Source: Jiella pacifica
GTDB taxonomy: Bacteria > Pseudomonadota > Alphaproteobacteria > Rhizobiales > Rhizobiaceae
Direction: 5' to 3'
NCBI RefSeq assembly: GCF_010500815.1
Contig: NZ_JAAAMG010000007.1
Span: 1 to 64,000 of the forward strand
Length of the DNA stretch: 64,000 nt
Made by a program: the position numbers and the translations under genes. Shown piece by piece: positions 1 to 8,048 of the stretch (within the stretch, counting starts at the first letter, position 1; the number at the start of each line of letters is the position of its first letter). Below the pieces are notes generated by a model, which did no database searches, had not been told where the DNA came from, and saw nothing but the letters and a program-made list of their open reading frames with translations.

Positions 1-102
1 GGGGGACACCTCAAACCGGGCCGCCGCCCCACGCCGCGTCTGGCCGGCTGCAACATCGCGAACGATCCTAAGCCGCAAGTCCGATGAAACCGGTTTTCCC
101 AT
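1..102 (-). CDS. IS630-family transposase, N-terminal 34 residues (partial)
   Basis: This is the start of a transposase gene that runs off the left edge of the window. The visible peptide begins MGKPVSSDLRLRIV and continues with RRGAAARFEVSP, which is the typical N-terminal helix-turn-helix of IS630-family transposases (a pattern like S-x-DLRxRIV followed by A-A-x-RF-x-VS). A good ribosome binding site (minus-strand GGGAGG, 112-117) sits 9 nt before this ATG. An in-frame ATG at 111 is directly adjacent to the GGAGG and is too close to it. The catalytic DDE domain is outside the window, so activity cannot be judged. The gene lies on the element that interrupts the neighbouring integrase gene. 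Confidence 0.7.
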   Translation of the reverse strand, partial: MGKPVSSDLRLRIVRDVAAGQTRRGAAARFEVSP

Positions 103-186
103 GGTGCGCATCCTCCCACGCTCCAGGGAATCAGAATACGCTTCCAAACGAAACTATGCGATTCAGACTTCTTACCGGACGCTCTA
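1..186 (-). mobile_element. IS630-family insertion sequence, right-hand part, cut by window edge
   Basis: The first 102 bases encode, on the minus strand, the N-terminal helix-turn-helix of an IS630-type transposase. The integrase frame to the right stops resembling an integrase at a TA dinucleotide (185-186). IS630 elements insert at TA, so the element end is placed there. The other end, the second inverted repeat and the TA duplication lie outside the window. The exact boundary is inferred. Confidence 0.6.
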
Positions 187-388
187 GCTCTCGAGCCTTG
201 GCGAGCGATATCCCGTCACGGGCATACCTACCGAGATAGACGGTCTCCCGCCTGCCATTCAGTCGATAGTCGAGCCTGAACGAGATGGCGCCCGACGGTG
301 CGACGCGCACATACATGCCGTCACGATCAGATACCTTGTACATTTTGGCTTTTGGTTTCAGGCACTTAAGTGCTGCATCGGTCAACAT
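131..388 (-). pseudogene. Tyrosine recombinase (P4-type integrase) N-terminal fragment, interrupted by an IS
   Basis: The open frame encodes 85 residues. The first about 67 match the Arm DNA-binding domain (DUF4102 type) of P4-like integrases: LTDAALKCLKPKAK, then DRDGMYVRVAPSG, FRLDYRLNGRRETVYLGRY and ISLAKAREL. Past position 187 the peptide becomes unrelated and ends at 131, where the IS630 element begins. The core-binding and catalytic (RHRY) domains are absent here. The start has a strong ribosome binding site (AAGGAGG, about 393-399). The gene lies 293 nt downstream of guaA in the same direction, the usual layout of islands integrated at the guaA 3' end. A remnant of the distal integrase could lie beyond the IS, outside the window. 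Confidence 0.75.
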
Positions 389-406
389 TTCGGGCCTCCT
401 TGCGGA

Positions 407-517
407 AAAGTACCGTCACGCGGCTTTTAGAGGCCAATGGAGTCGAAAACGCTTATATTTCAGCGTATTAGTTCGAAAAAAGTACCGTCATTGCCTCGTT
501 TGACCTGACGGTACTTT
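407..517. repeat. Three copies of AAAGTACCGTCA (two direct, one inverted) upstream of the integrase
   Basis: The 12-mer AAAGTACCGTCA occurs at 407-418 and 479-490, and its exact complement TGACGGTACTTT at 506-517. The last two form a perfect 12-bp inverted repeat with a 15-nt loop, and the inverted copy is followed by CGTTTTC. The first copy lies just upstream of the integrase ribosome binding site. They could be integrase arm-type binding sites or an operator. The 479-517 hairpin could also act as a terminator. The repeats are seen directly; the role is inferred. Confidence 0.6.
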
Positions 518-653
518 CGTTTTCCCGGTTGATCAATGGGGGCGAGGCCCGTTAGCGAGGCCGACGAACGCGATCTATGCCCACCGATAGATGTCGATAG
601 GCATAGGAGGAATTTATTTTTATTTTCAGTGTCTTAGATCGTATTTCAGCGTA
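456..653 (+). repeat. Two direct copies of TATTTCAGCGTA flanking the guaA-integrase spacer
   Basis: TATTTCAGCGTA occurs at 456-467 and 642-653. A looser copy (TATTTTCAGTGTC) lies near 620-632. These AT-rich repeats stand out from the GC-rich surroundings. In tyrosine-recombinase islands such repeats next to the att core are often arm-type sites, which is the inference here. Confidence 0.45.
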
Positions 654-681
654 AATTCGGCGGCGTTCGGATGGGCCTGAA

Positions 682-702
682 TCATTCCCACTCGATCGTT
701 CC
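682..702 (-). other. Candidate attachment site (attL) at the guaA 3' end
   Basis: The last codons of guaA (peptide ending GTIEWE) followed by an integrase gene in the same orientation match the known arrangement of genomic islands that integrate at the 3' end of guaA. The core is placed by this analogy only. The partner repeat (attR) would lie at the far end of the island, outside the window. Confidence 0.4.
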
Positions 703-2238
703 CGGAGGCTTCGATGTGACGTCGTAGACGACACGATTGATGCCTTTGACTTCGTTGATGATGCGGGTCGCAGCTTGGCCGAGGAAGTCCATGTCGAAGG
801 GGTAGAAGTCGGCTGTCATGCCGTCGACCGAGGTGACGGCGCGCAGCGCGCAGACGAATTCGTAGGTGCGCCCGTCGCCCATCACTCCGACCGTCTGGAC
901 GGGGAGAAGCACGGCGAAGGCCTGCCAGATCGCGTCGTAGAGCCCGGCCTTGCGGATCTCGTCGAGATAGATCGCATCGGCCTCGCGCAGGATGCGGAGC
1001 TTCTCGCGGGTGATCCCGCCCGGGCAGCGGATGGCGAGGCCCGGCCCCGGGAAGGGCTGCCGACCGATGAAATGCTCCGGCAGGCCGAGCTCCTTGCCGA
1101 GGATGCGGACCTCGTCCTTGAAGAGCTCGCGCAAGGGTTCGACGAGCTGCATGTTCATCCGCTCGGGCAGGCCGCCGACATTGTGGTGGGACTTGATCGT
1201 CACCGACGGGCCTCCGGTGAAGGAGACGCTCTCGATCACGTCCGGATAGAGCGTGCCCTGGGCGAGGAAATCCGCCCCGCCCAGCTTCTTCGCTTCGGCC
1301 TCGAAGGTCTCGACGAACAGCCGGCCGATGGTCTTGCGCTTGACCTCGGGGTCCAGCTCGCCCTCCAGCGCGTCCAGGAACAGATGCTGCGCTTCGACGT
1401 GGACAAGGGGGATGTTGTAATGGTCGCGGAACATCGTCACGACTTCCTCGGCCTCGTTCATCCTGAGGAGACCGTGGTCGACGAAGATGCAGGTCAGCTG
1501 GTCGCCGATCGCCTCGTGGATGAGGACTGCGGCCACCGAGGAATCGACGCCGCCCGAGAGGCCGCAGATCACCTTGCCGTCGCCGACCTTCCTGCGGATT
1601 TCCTCGACCGCCTGTTCGCGGAAGGCGGCCATGGTCCAGTCGCCGGACAGCCCGGCGACGCGGTGGACGAAATTCGACAGGAGCCTCGCCCCGTCCGGCG
1701 TGTGGACCACCTCGGGGTGGAACATGATGCCGTACATGCGCCGCGCCTCGTCGCCGAAGACGGCGTAGGGCGCGCCGGGCGAGCGGGCGAAGATCTGAAA
1801 GCCCTCCGGCATGTCGATCACCCGGTCGCCATGGCTCATCCAGACCTGATGACGGGTGCCCTCCGGCCAGATCCCCTCGAACAGCGAGCAGTTCTTCTCG
1901 ATCTCGAGAAAGGCCCGGCCATATTCGCGATGAGCCGACGGCTCGGCCCGACCGCCGAGCTGGACGCACATGGTCATCTGGCCATAGCAGATGCCGAGAA
2001 TCGGGATGCCGGCTTCGAAGATCGCCTGCGGCGCACGCGGCGCGCCGATGTCGCCGGTGGAAGCGGGCGAGCCGGAAAGGATCACCGCCTTCGGCTTCAG
2101 GCGATGGAAGCCTTCTTCCGCCGACTGGAAGGGCACGATTTCCGAATAGACCCCGGCCTCGCGCACGCGCCTTGCGATCAGCTGCGTGACCTGGGAGCCG
2201 AAGTCGATGATGAGGACGGTGTCGGGATGGGCTGTCAT
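682..2238 (-). CDS. guaA: GMP synthase (glutamine-hydrolysing)
   Basis: Converts XMP to GMP using glutamine and ATP, the last step of de novo guanine nucleotide synthesis, in the cytoplasm. The 518 residues are full length. The N-terminal class I glutamine amidotransferase domain has the nucleophile in GICYGQM (Cys84) and the His-Glu pair in MFHPEVV (His174, Glu176). The ATP-pyrophosphatase domain carries the P-loop SGGVDSS (228-234), and the C-terminal dimerisation domain ends in GTIEWE. It is transcribed toward the integrase remnant, and its 3' end is the probable integration target of the neighbouring island; the reading frame is intact. A long open frame on the opposite strand is a GC-rich shadow. 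Confidence 0.97.
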   Translation of the reverse strand: MTAHPDTVLIIDFGSQVTQLIARRVREAGVYSEIVPFQSAEEGFHRLKPKAVILSGSPASTGDIGAPRAPQAIFEAGIPILGICYGQMTMCVQLGGRAEPSAHREYGRAFLEIEKNCSLFEGIWPEGTRHQVWMSHGDRVIDMPEGFQIFARSPGAPYAVFGDEARRMYGIMFHPEVVHTPDGARLLSNFVHRVAGLSGDWTMAAFREQAVEEIRRKVGDGKVICGLSGGVDSSVAAVLIHEAIGDQLTCIFVDHGLLRMNEAEEVVTMFRDHYNIPLVHVEAQHLFLDALEGELDPEVKRKTIGRLFVETFEAEAKKLGGADFLAQGTLYPDVIESVSFTGGPSVTIKSHHNVGGLPERMNMQLVEPLRELFKDEVRILGKELGLPEHFIGRQPFPGPGLAIRCPGGITREKLRILREADAIYLDEIRKAGLYDAIWQAFAVLLPVQTVGVMGDGRTYEFVCALRAVTSVDGMTADFYPFDMDFLGQAATRIINEVKGINRVVYDVTSKPPGTIEWE

Positions 2239-2424
2239 GGCGAGGCTTTAGGCAAGAGTGGCGCGATTGTCCAGAAGGCGGGGTGTCCAGAAGGCGCGGC
2301 GCATTCGCCGAGGCCGAATGCCGACCTCTAGCCAACCACTCATACGGGCGGCGAAGGCGGGGAACGCAGTGGCAGGCATCTCATTGAGTCGCCACGGCAC
2401 TTCCGCCGCCACGGAACCACGACC

Positions 2425-2913
2425 ATGAGCGTCACCAATCTCGAAGAACTCTTCCTGCATACCCTGAAAGACGTCTACTACGCCGAAAAACAGATCGTCA
2501 AAGCCCTGCCGAAGATGGCCAAGAAGGCCGGCTCGGAAGAGCTGAAGGCAGCTTTCGAACAGCATCTGACCGAATCGAAGGAACATGTCACCCGCCTCGA
2601 AAGCGTCTTCGAGGCGATCGGCAAGAAGCCGTCGGCCGTCAAATGCGACGCCATCGTCGGCATCCTGCACGAGGCGACGGAACTGATGGACGAGGTCGAG
2701 GATCCCGAAACCCTCGACGCCGCGATGCTCGCCGCCGCCCAGGCGGTCGAACACTACGAGATCGCCCGCTACGGCACCCTCGCCGCCTGGGCCGGCATTC
2801 TCGGCCACAAGGATGCGGTCAAGACTCTCGAAGCCACCCTCGGCGAGGAGAAGGCCACCGACGACAAGCTGTCGAAGCTCGGCAAGAGCAGCGTCAACAA
2901 GAAGGCGGCATAA
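2425..2913 (+). CDS. Ferritin-like DUF892 (YciE/YciF) family protein
   Basis: A 162-residue all-helical protein that starts NLEELFLHTLKDVYYAEKQ, the signature opening of the DUF892/YciE-YciF family. Two four-helix-bundle repeats carry the conserved acidic and His residues (Glu-x-x-Tyr-Ala-Glu near 16-22, EQHLTES near 45-51, HYEIARY near 110-116). Family members bind a di-metal centre and are linked to stress responses, but the physiological role is poorly defined. It stands alone between guaA and the cco genes. The lysine-rich tail (KSSVNKKAA) is usual for the family. A GC-rich inverted repeat follows at 2936. Confidence 0.85.
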   Translation: MSVTNLEELFLHTLKDVYYAEKQIVKALPKMAKKAGSEELKAAFEQHLTESKEHVTRLESVFEAIGKKPSAVKCDAIVGILHEATELMDEVEDPETLDAAMLAAAQAVEHYEIARYGTLAAWAGILGHKDAVKTLEATLGEEKATDDKLSKLGKSSVNKKAA

Positions 2914-2935
2914 TCGCCGACCGAAGGACGGTCAG

Positions 2936-2957
2936 CGCCCGGGTCTCGACCCGGGCG
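2936..2957 (+). terminator. Perfect 10-bp inverted repeat after the DUF892 gene
   Basis: CGCCCGGGTC, a 2-nt spacer and GACCCGGGCG form a near-palindrome 23 nt after the stop codon. There is no T-tract, so it may be a transcript 3' stem or a palindromic site rather than a classic terminator. Confidence 0.35.
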
Positions 2958-3227
2958 TCGGCTTGTCCGGCCTTCTGGCCAGGACACATGCGCGGGTCGT
3001 GGCAAGGCGTTACAATCGTGGCGCCGAGCCTGGCAGAGATCGCGAAGAATGCCAGTTGTGGCGACGCCGCGGTGAAACGTTGGATGCGTCTTCTATTGCA
3101 GTAGTCAAAGGGGGACGCCCACTTCTGGCTGAAGCGCCGCGTGAGTGGTTATCCCGACGGCAGAGGGCGGCCGATCAACGAGCCCGATGGGGCGTCCGCG
3201 CCGGGCACTATCATCCAGGGCCGGATG
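2958..3227. other. Intergenic stretch with no supported gene
   Basis: Short open frames exist on the plus strand, but they lack a start context, and none forms a recognisable protein. The stretch separates the end of the DUF892 gene from the end of ccoS (convergent) and may hold decayed sequence. No tRNA or repeat was seen. Confidence 0.4.
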
Positions 3228-3395
3228 TTAGTCCTTTGCCTCCTTGATTCGGGCACCCTCCTCGTCCTGCAACGCCCGCCAGGCGGCGCCGTCGACGTCC
3301 TCGTACTGGCCGCTCTTCAGCGCCCAGAAGAAGGCGCCGAGGCCGAGAAGTCCCAGGAAGAGGGCGATCGGGACGAGAAAGACGAGTGCGGTCAT
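3228..3395 (-). CDS. ccoS: cbb3-type cytochrome oxidase assembly protein CcoS (FixS)
   Basis: A 55-residue inner-membrane protein that begins MTALVFLVPIALFLGLLGLG, a single transmembrane segment, followed by FFWALKSGQYEDVDG. The W-x-x-x-x-GQYEDxDG stretch is the diagnostic CcoS/FixS motif. It takes part in cofactor insertion into cbb3 oxidase. The start codon overlaps the ccoI stop (ATGA), so it is the last gene of the ccoGHIS operon. Confidence 0.92.
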   Translation of the reverse strand: MTALVFLVPIALFLGLLGLGAFFWALKSGQYEDVDGAAWRALQDEEGARIKEAKD

Positions 3396-5782
3396 GCCGG
3401 AATCTCCAGCCGCTCGGCTCGTCGCGCCGGCTCGGCGCCAGAGGCAGGAACCGTCTCCCGTCTACGAAAGTCCCGCGCCTTGGCCTTGGTCGCTCGCCCT
3501 CGCTGCGTCAGGCGCAGGCTGTTTGCGACGACGACGATCGATGAGGCCGACATGGCGATCGCCGCAACCAGCGGCGTGACGAGGCCGGCCATCGCCAGCG
3601 GAACGGCGATGGCGTTGTAAAGAATGGCGAGGGCGAAGTTGCTCCTGACCAGGGATTTCGCCCGCCTGGCGATGTCGAAGGCGAAAGGCACGGCCTCCAG
3701 GCTCTCGCGGGTGAAGACGAAGTCGGCGGCCAGCCGGCCGGCGTCACAGGCCGAGGCCGGCGCCATCGAGACGTTGCCGGCCGCAAGGCTCGGCGCGTCG
3801 TTCAGCCCGTCGCCGACCATCAGCACGACATGCCCCTCCGCCTGAAGGGTGCGGATGCGGGCGATCTTGTCGGCCGGGCTCTGACGAAAGGCGGCGTCCT
3901 CGATGCCGAGCATGCCGGCAAGCCGCCGCACCGGCGCCTCGCCGTCGCCGGACAGAAGCTCGACGGAAAGCCCCGCCGGACGAAGCGCCGCAAGCGCCGG
4001 CGCCGCTCCCTGGCGAACGACCTCGTCGAGGCTGAAGGTCGTGATCGGAGCGCCCTCGAAGGCAAAGGCGACACTGCCTTTCTCACCGCCCGCACGCTCT
4101 TCCTCAATGCCATTGCCGCCCCCCCCATCGTGACCAAGCCGGTCGGGTGCAGCGATTTCGGCCACCCAGCCGGGCCGGCCGAGGCGGGCACGCCGCCCGG
4201 CGATCATTGCCTCGACGCCGGAGCCGGCGACCTCGCGCACGGCCTCCAGATCGGGCTCCGCGACGGCTTCGAGCCCGGCCCGTATGGCCCGCGAGGCCGG
4301 ATGGTGGGACCGCGCGGCGAGCGCCCGTGCCGCGGCACTCTCTTCGATGGAGAGGATGTCGGTCCGCGCGAGACGCGGCGTGCCGGTGGTCAGGGTCCCG
4401 GTCTTGTCGAACAGGACGGTGTCGATCTCGGCCAGCCGCTCCAGCGCCGACCCGTCCTTCATCAGGATGCCGGCCTGAAACAGCCGAGAGGCGCCGACGA
4501 CGTGGACGACCGGCACGGCGAGCCCAAGGGCGCATGGGCAAGTGACGATGAGGACGGCGATGGCGACGGTGACGGCCTGGTACCAGTCGCCGTCGGTGGC
4601 CACGAGCCAGCCGAGAAACGCCGCTGCGGCAAGAAGATGGACGGCCGGCGCATAGAGCCGCGCCATGCGGTCGGCGATGCGGACATAGGCGCCGCGGCCC
4701 TGCTCGGCCGCCTCCATCATCGCCGTCATCTCGGCCAGAAACGAGTCCTTGGCGCCGCTGAGCGCCTCGACGTCGAGCGGGCCGGTGAGGTTGAGGACGC
4801 CGGCTTCGACACGCAGGCCCGGGCCGGCCGGAACCGGCTCGCTCTCGCCGGTGACGAGGGAGCGGTCGAGGTCGCTCGCGCCGGAAAGAACCCGCGCGTC
4901 GACTGGCATGCGCTCGCCCGCCGGCACTCTCAGAAGCATGCCCGGCCGGACCTCGTCGATCGGAACGAGGACCATCTCGCCGGCGACGATCCGCGTCGCT
5001 CCCTTGGCGGCAAGCCGGGCGATACCGAGAACGGCGCTGCGGGCCCGCTCGCGCATCAACTGGTCGAGATAGCGCCCGACGAGCAGAAAGAAGGTCAGCG
5101 TCACCGCCGCGTCGAAATAGGCCTCCGCGCCGCCGGAAAGGCTCTCGTAGAGGCTGAGGCCGAGGGAAAGCAGCAGCGCCAGCGAGATCGGCACGTCCAT
5201 GTTGAGCCGCCCTGCCCTGAGGGCGACGAAGGCCGAGCGGAAGAACACCTGGCCGGAAAAAGCCACGGCCGGCACGGCGATCAGCGCGGAGATCAGATGA
5301 AAAAGATCGCGCGTCGCCTCGTCCGCCCCGGACCAGACGGAGACCGACAGGAGCATGACGTTCGCCGCCGCGAAGCCGGCGATGCCGAGCGCCAGCAAGA
5401 GCTTGCCGGATTCTCGCTCGCGCGCCAGCTGGTCGAGGTCGCCGAGATCGACAGGGGTGGCCGGATAGCCGAGACGCTCCAGCGTCTCGACGAGCCGAAG
5501 CGGCGTGGTGCCGGACGGGGCGTTTTCGGGGGCGAGGATGACGGTCAGGCGGCGGAGCGTCAGGTTGACCCGTGCCGAGACGACGCCCGGCAGCGGCCGC
5601 AGCGCGTCCTCGATGGCGGCGATGCAGGCCCCGCAGTGGATGGCCGGAACCGAGAAGACGTAGGTGACCGTGCCGTCGACACCGAGGCGCCCGGCGTGTT
5701 TCAATTCCTCGCCCCGAAGGTCGACGGCCTTTACGCGCTCCTCGTTCTGGGCAAGCTCAAGGACCGGACTGCAGCAGGTCAT
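3392..5782 (-). CDS. ccoI: Copper-translocating P-type ATPase CcoI (FixI), cbb3 oxidase maturation
   Basis: Exports copper to the periplasmic face for delivery to cbb3 oxidase. The 796-residue protein has an N-terminal cysteine pair (MTCCSP) and a heavy-metal-associated domain with CGAC (50-53). Next come the actuator loop TGES (311-314), the intramembrane metal site CPC (415-417), the phosphorylation motif DKTGTLTTG (459-467) and the hinge GDGLNDAP. Eight transmembrane segments are expected, with hydrophobic stretches near 128-180, 195-240 and 380-415 and two at the C-terminus. It sits between ccoH and ccoS in a four-gene operon, which favours the CcoI (CopA2) role over CopA1-type detoxification. 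Confidence 0.93.
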   Translation of the reverse strand: MTCCSPVLELAQNEERVKAVDLRGEELKHAGRLGVDGTVTYVFSVPAIHCGACIAAIEDALRPLPGVVSARVNLTLRRLTVILAPENAPSGTTPLRLVETLERLGYPATPVDLGDLDQLARERESGKLLLALGIAGFAAANVMLLSVSVWSGADEATRDLFHLISALIAVPAVAFSGQVFFRSAFVALRAGRLNMDVPISLALLLSLGLSLYESLSGGAEAYFDAAVTLTFFLLVGRYLDQLMRERARSAVLGIARLAAKGATRIVAGEMVLVPIDEVRPGMLLRVPAGERMPVDARVLSGASDLDRSLVTGESEPVPAGPGLRVEAGVLNLTGPLDVEALSGAKDSFLAEMTAMMEAAEQGRGAYVRIADRMARLYAPAVHLLAAAAFLGWLVATDGDWYQAVTVAIAVLIVTCPCALGLAVPVVHVVGASRLFQAGILMKDGSALERLAEIDTVLFDKTGTLTTGTPRLARTDILSIEESAAARALAARSHHPASRAIRAGLEAVAEPDLEAVREVAGSGVEAMIAGRRARLGRPGWVAEIAAPDRLGHDGGGGNGIEEERAGGEKGSVAFAFEGAPITTFSLDEVVRQGAAPALAALRPAGLSVELLSGDGEAPVRRLAGMLGIEDAAFRQSPADKIARIRTLQAEGHVVLMVGDGLNDAPSLAAGNVSMAPASACDAGRLAADFVFTRESLEAVPFAFDIARRAKSLVRSNFALAILYNAIAVPLAMAGLVTPLVAAIAMSASSIVVVANSLRLTQRGRATKAKARDFRRRETVPASGAEPARRAERLEIPA

Positions 5783-5794
5783 CGAGGGCCTCCC

Positions 5795-6277
5795 TCAGCG
5801 CACGCTGAAACGCACGGCGCGGTGCCAGGGGCTCAGCCCCGGCTTTTCCACGATGAGCCGCGCCTCCCAGCGGCCGGAGGTCAGCGCGGTCTCGCCCACA
5901 TAGCCGCCCTCCCCGGTGGATTGAAGCGTCAGCGTGCGGTCGAAATTGGCATTGACCGGGTGGCCGATGGTGACCGTGACCTTCGCCCCCGTCACCGGCA
6001 GTCGCTCTGCGTCGATCAGCCGCATGCGAAAGCGGCCGCCCTCGTAGGCGGTCTGCGCGTTCCAGCCGCGGGAAAGCTCCTGCTCGCGCTTCAAGGTGTC
6101 GGCGTCGAATGTCTGGCTGGCGACGTAGCTGTTCGGCACCACGAGCCCGCTCCAGGTCGAACTGGCGAAATAGGCCATGGTGAGGTTCACCGAGATGATC
6201 GTGCCGAAGAAGGCGACCATGACGAGGGCCATGTGACGGCCGGTGAATTCGCGGGGAGCGGAGGACTTCATGCTCAT
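5795..6277 (-). CDS. ccoH: cbb3 oxidase accessory protein CcoH (FixH)
   Basis: A 160-residue protein with one N-terminal transmembrane segment (about residues 15-37, MALVMVAFFGTIISVNLTMA) followed by a periplasmic immunoglobulin-like FixH domain with PNSYVASQTF and GHPVNANFDRTL. FixH is needed for stable assembly of cbb3 oxidase. The chosen ATG (CAT at 6275-6277) overlaps the ccoG stop by 4 nt. The same frame stays open far upstream through ccoG, but that is a shadow. The gap to ccoI is 12 nt. Confidence 0.92.
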   Translation of the reverse strand: MSMKSSAPREFTGRHMALVMVAFFGTIISVNLTMAYFASSTWSGLVVPNSYVASQTFDADTLKREQELSRGWNAQTAYEGGRFRMRLIDAERLPVTGAKVTVTIGHPVNANFDRTLTLQSTGEGGYVGETALTSGRWEARLIVEKPGLSPWHRAVRFSVR

Positions 6278-7839
6278 CTGGCTTTCTCCGGCGCTTCGAA
6301 GGCGGCCTCGTAGGCGGCGCTCTCGGAGCTGCTCATGTCGTTGAGGACGAAGCGGAAATCCGTCGTGCCGGGTTGGACCTCGTCCTTCGGCTGGACGACG
6401 AAGAGCTTCAGGGTCCTGAGGCGATCCGGATCGACCGAGACGGCGAAGCTGCGCCCTTCCGGCTGATTCAGCTCGTCGGAGAACATGGCCGCGCCGGGCA
6501 GTCCTTCGAGCTTCAACACGAATTCGCGCGGCTCGGGGATCATGTTCAGCAGCTTGACGGTATAGCCGTTGCGGATCGAGCCGTCGCTGAGTTGCACATA
6601 GACTGGGTTGCGATCCCGTTGAACGTTGAGCTCGAGGCGCTCTCGGGCGTTCAGCATGACCAGCATGCCGAGGCCGATCGCCACCCACAGGCCGGTGTAG
6701 ATCAGCGTGCGTGGCCGCAGGAAGACGCGCCAGTCGAAATGCCGGACGGCAGAGATGAAACGGCCGTCGGCGCCGCGCACACGCTCGGGCTCGATCGCGC
6801 CGCTCACGGGGTTCGTCGCCAGCGCCATGTTGGCGTCGTAGTCCTTCAGCGTCGCATAGGCGATCAGGCCGCGCTCGCGCCCAAGCCTGTCCATCACTCC
6901 GTCGCAGGCGTCGATGCACAGGGCGCAGGTGATGCAGGCCATCTGCTGGCCCTCGCGGATGTCGATGCCCATCGGGCAGACCGCGACGCAGGCGTTGCAG
7001 TCGACGCAGTCGCCGACGGCGAGCCCGGCGGCCTTTGCCTTCTTGGCGCCGTGACTGCGCGGCTCGCCGCGCCAGTCGTTGTAGGTGACGACGAGCGATT
7101 CCTCGTCGAGCATCGCCGCCTGGATGCGCGGCCACGGGCACATGTAGATGCAGACCTGCTCGCGCATCAAACCGCCGAAGACGTAGGTCGTGGCGGTCAG
7201 GATGGCGACGGTGGAATAGGCGACGAAGGGGGCGTCGCCTTCGAGAAAGTTCTGCAGGAGCGTCGGCGCGTCGGCGAAGTAGAAGATCCAGGCGCCGCCG
7301 GTAGCGACCGCGATGACGATCCACACGACGTGCTTCATCGCGCGCTTGCGAAGCTTGTCGAAGCTCCAGGGCGCCTTGTCGAGCTTGATCCGGGCGTTGC
7401 GGTCGCCCTCGAAGAACCGCTCGACGACGAGGAAGAGATCGGTCCAGACGGTCTGCGGGCAGGTATAGCCGCACCAGGCCCTGCCTACGACGGAGGTGAC
7501 GAGGAACAGGCCGACGCCGGCCATGACGAGAAGCCCGGCGACGAAGATGAACTCCTGCGGCCAGATCTCGATGAAGAAGAAGTAGAAGCGGCGGTGGGCG
7601 AGATCGATCAGCACCGCCTGGTCCGGCGCGAACGGGCCCCGGTCCCAACGCAGCCAGGGGGTGACGTAGTAGATGCCGAGGGTGACGGCCATGACGATCC
7701 ATTTCAGCCGCCGAAAATTCCCCTCGGCGCGCTTCGGATGGATCTTCTCGCGCTTGGCATAGAGCGGCTGGCTCTGCTGGCGCGCCGGCGCATTGACCGG
7801 CTCGACGTCGTATTGGTTGATCTCTGGGCCTTGCAGCAT
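6274..7839 (-). CDS. ccoG: cbb3 oxidase maturation ferredoxin-like protein CcoG (FixG)
   Basis: A membrane-bound polyferredoxin thought to act in copper reduction for cbb3 oxidase. The protein has about five transmembrane segments, a conserved WCGYTCPQTVW motif, a second one in YMCPWPRIQ, two 4Fe-4S clusters in CVDCNACVAVCP and CITCALCIDACD, and a C-terminal immunoglobulin-like IG_FixG domain. The start at 7839 (MLQGPEIN) is preferred over an upstream in-frame ATG at 7878. The FixK-type box at 7916-7929 predicts transcription from near 7880, leaving about 40 nt of leader, and the upstream ATG has no ribosome binding site. The structural genes ccoNOQP are not in this window. Confidence 0.93.
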   Translation of the reverse strand: MLQGPEINQYDVEPVNAPARQQSQPLYAKREKIHPKRAEGNFRRLKWIVMAVTLGIYYVTPWLRWDRGPFAPDQAVLIDLAHRRFYFFFIEIWPQEFIFVAGLLVMAGVGLFLVTSVVGRAWCGYTCPQTVWTDLFLVVERFFEGDRNARIKLDKAPWSFDKLRKRAMKHVVWIVIAVATGGAWIFYFADAPTLLQNFLEGDAPFVAYSTVAILTATTYVFGGLMREQVCIYMCPWPRIQAAMLDEESLVVTYNDWRGEPRSHGAKKAKAAGLAVGDCVDCNACVAVCPMGIDIREGQQMACITCALCIDACDGVMDRLGRERGLIAYATLKDYDANMALATNPVSGAIEPERVRGADGRFISAVRHFDWRVFLRPRTLIYTGLWVAIGLGMLVMLNARERLELNVQRDRNPVYVQLSDGSIRNGYTVKLLNMIPEPREFVLKLEGLPGAAMFSDELNQPEGRSFAVSVDPDRLRTLKLFVVQPKDEVQPGTTDFRFVLNDMSSSESAAYEAAFEAPEKAR

Positions 7840-7915
7840 CGAACGATTCCCGCTTGGCCGCCACTTTCGGGGGGCCATGGTGCCGTTCGTCTACCGGTGC
7901 CGTTCGCCGGTGTCC

Positions 7916-7929
7916 TTGATCTCGGTCAA
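7916..7929 (-). promoter_or_regulatory. FixK/FNR-type box upstream of ccoG
   Basis: TTGATCTCGGTCAA matches TTGA-N6-TCAA, the half-site arrangement of FixK/FNR regulators. It lies 77 nt before the chosen ccoG start. If the site is at the usual -41.5, transcription would start near 7881. Low-oxygen induction of ccoGHIS through FixK is established in rhizobia; here it is inferred from the motif. Confidence 0.7.
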
Positions 7930-8048
7930 GACGGCGCGGCCGAGCCGCCATTCGCCAGATTGCGACCGATGCCGCATATGCCGTAGACCAAAGGCATTCC
8001 GGGCGGCGCAAGACGCCCGCTCCTTCGCCATCCGACGGGGACCCGACC

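Noticed and set aside
775-2331. A 518-codon open frame opposite guaA
   Set aside because: It is a GC-rich antisense shadow of guaA: composition follows the third-codon bias of the real gene and the peptide matches no family pattern.
626-2335. A 569-codon frame overlapping guaA in another frame of the same strand
   Set aside because: Peptide is Arg/His-rich and unlike any protein; guaA in the adjacent frame is complete.
2958-3227. Possible transposase remnant suggested by short plus-strand peptides
   Set aside because: No transposase motif, inverted repeat or target duplication could be identified, so it was left as unassigned intergenic DNA.
3830-6313. An 827-codon open frame opposite ccoI and ccoH
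   Set aside because: Antisense to two certain genes, low-complexity Arg/Gly/Asp-rich peptide, no ribosome binding site.
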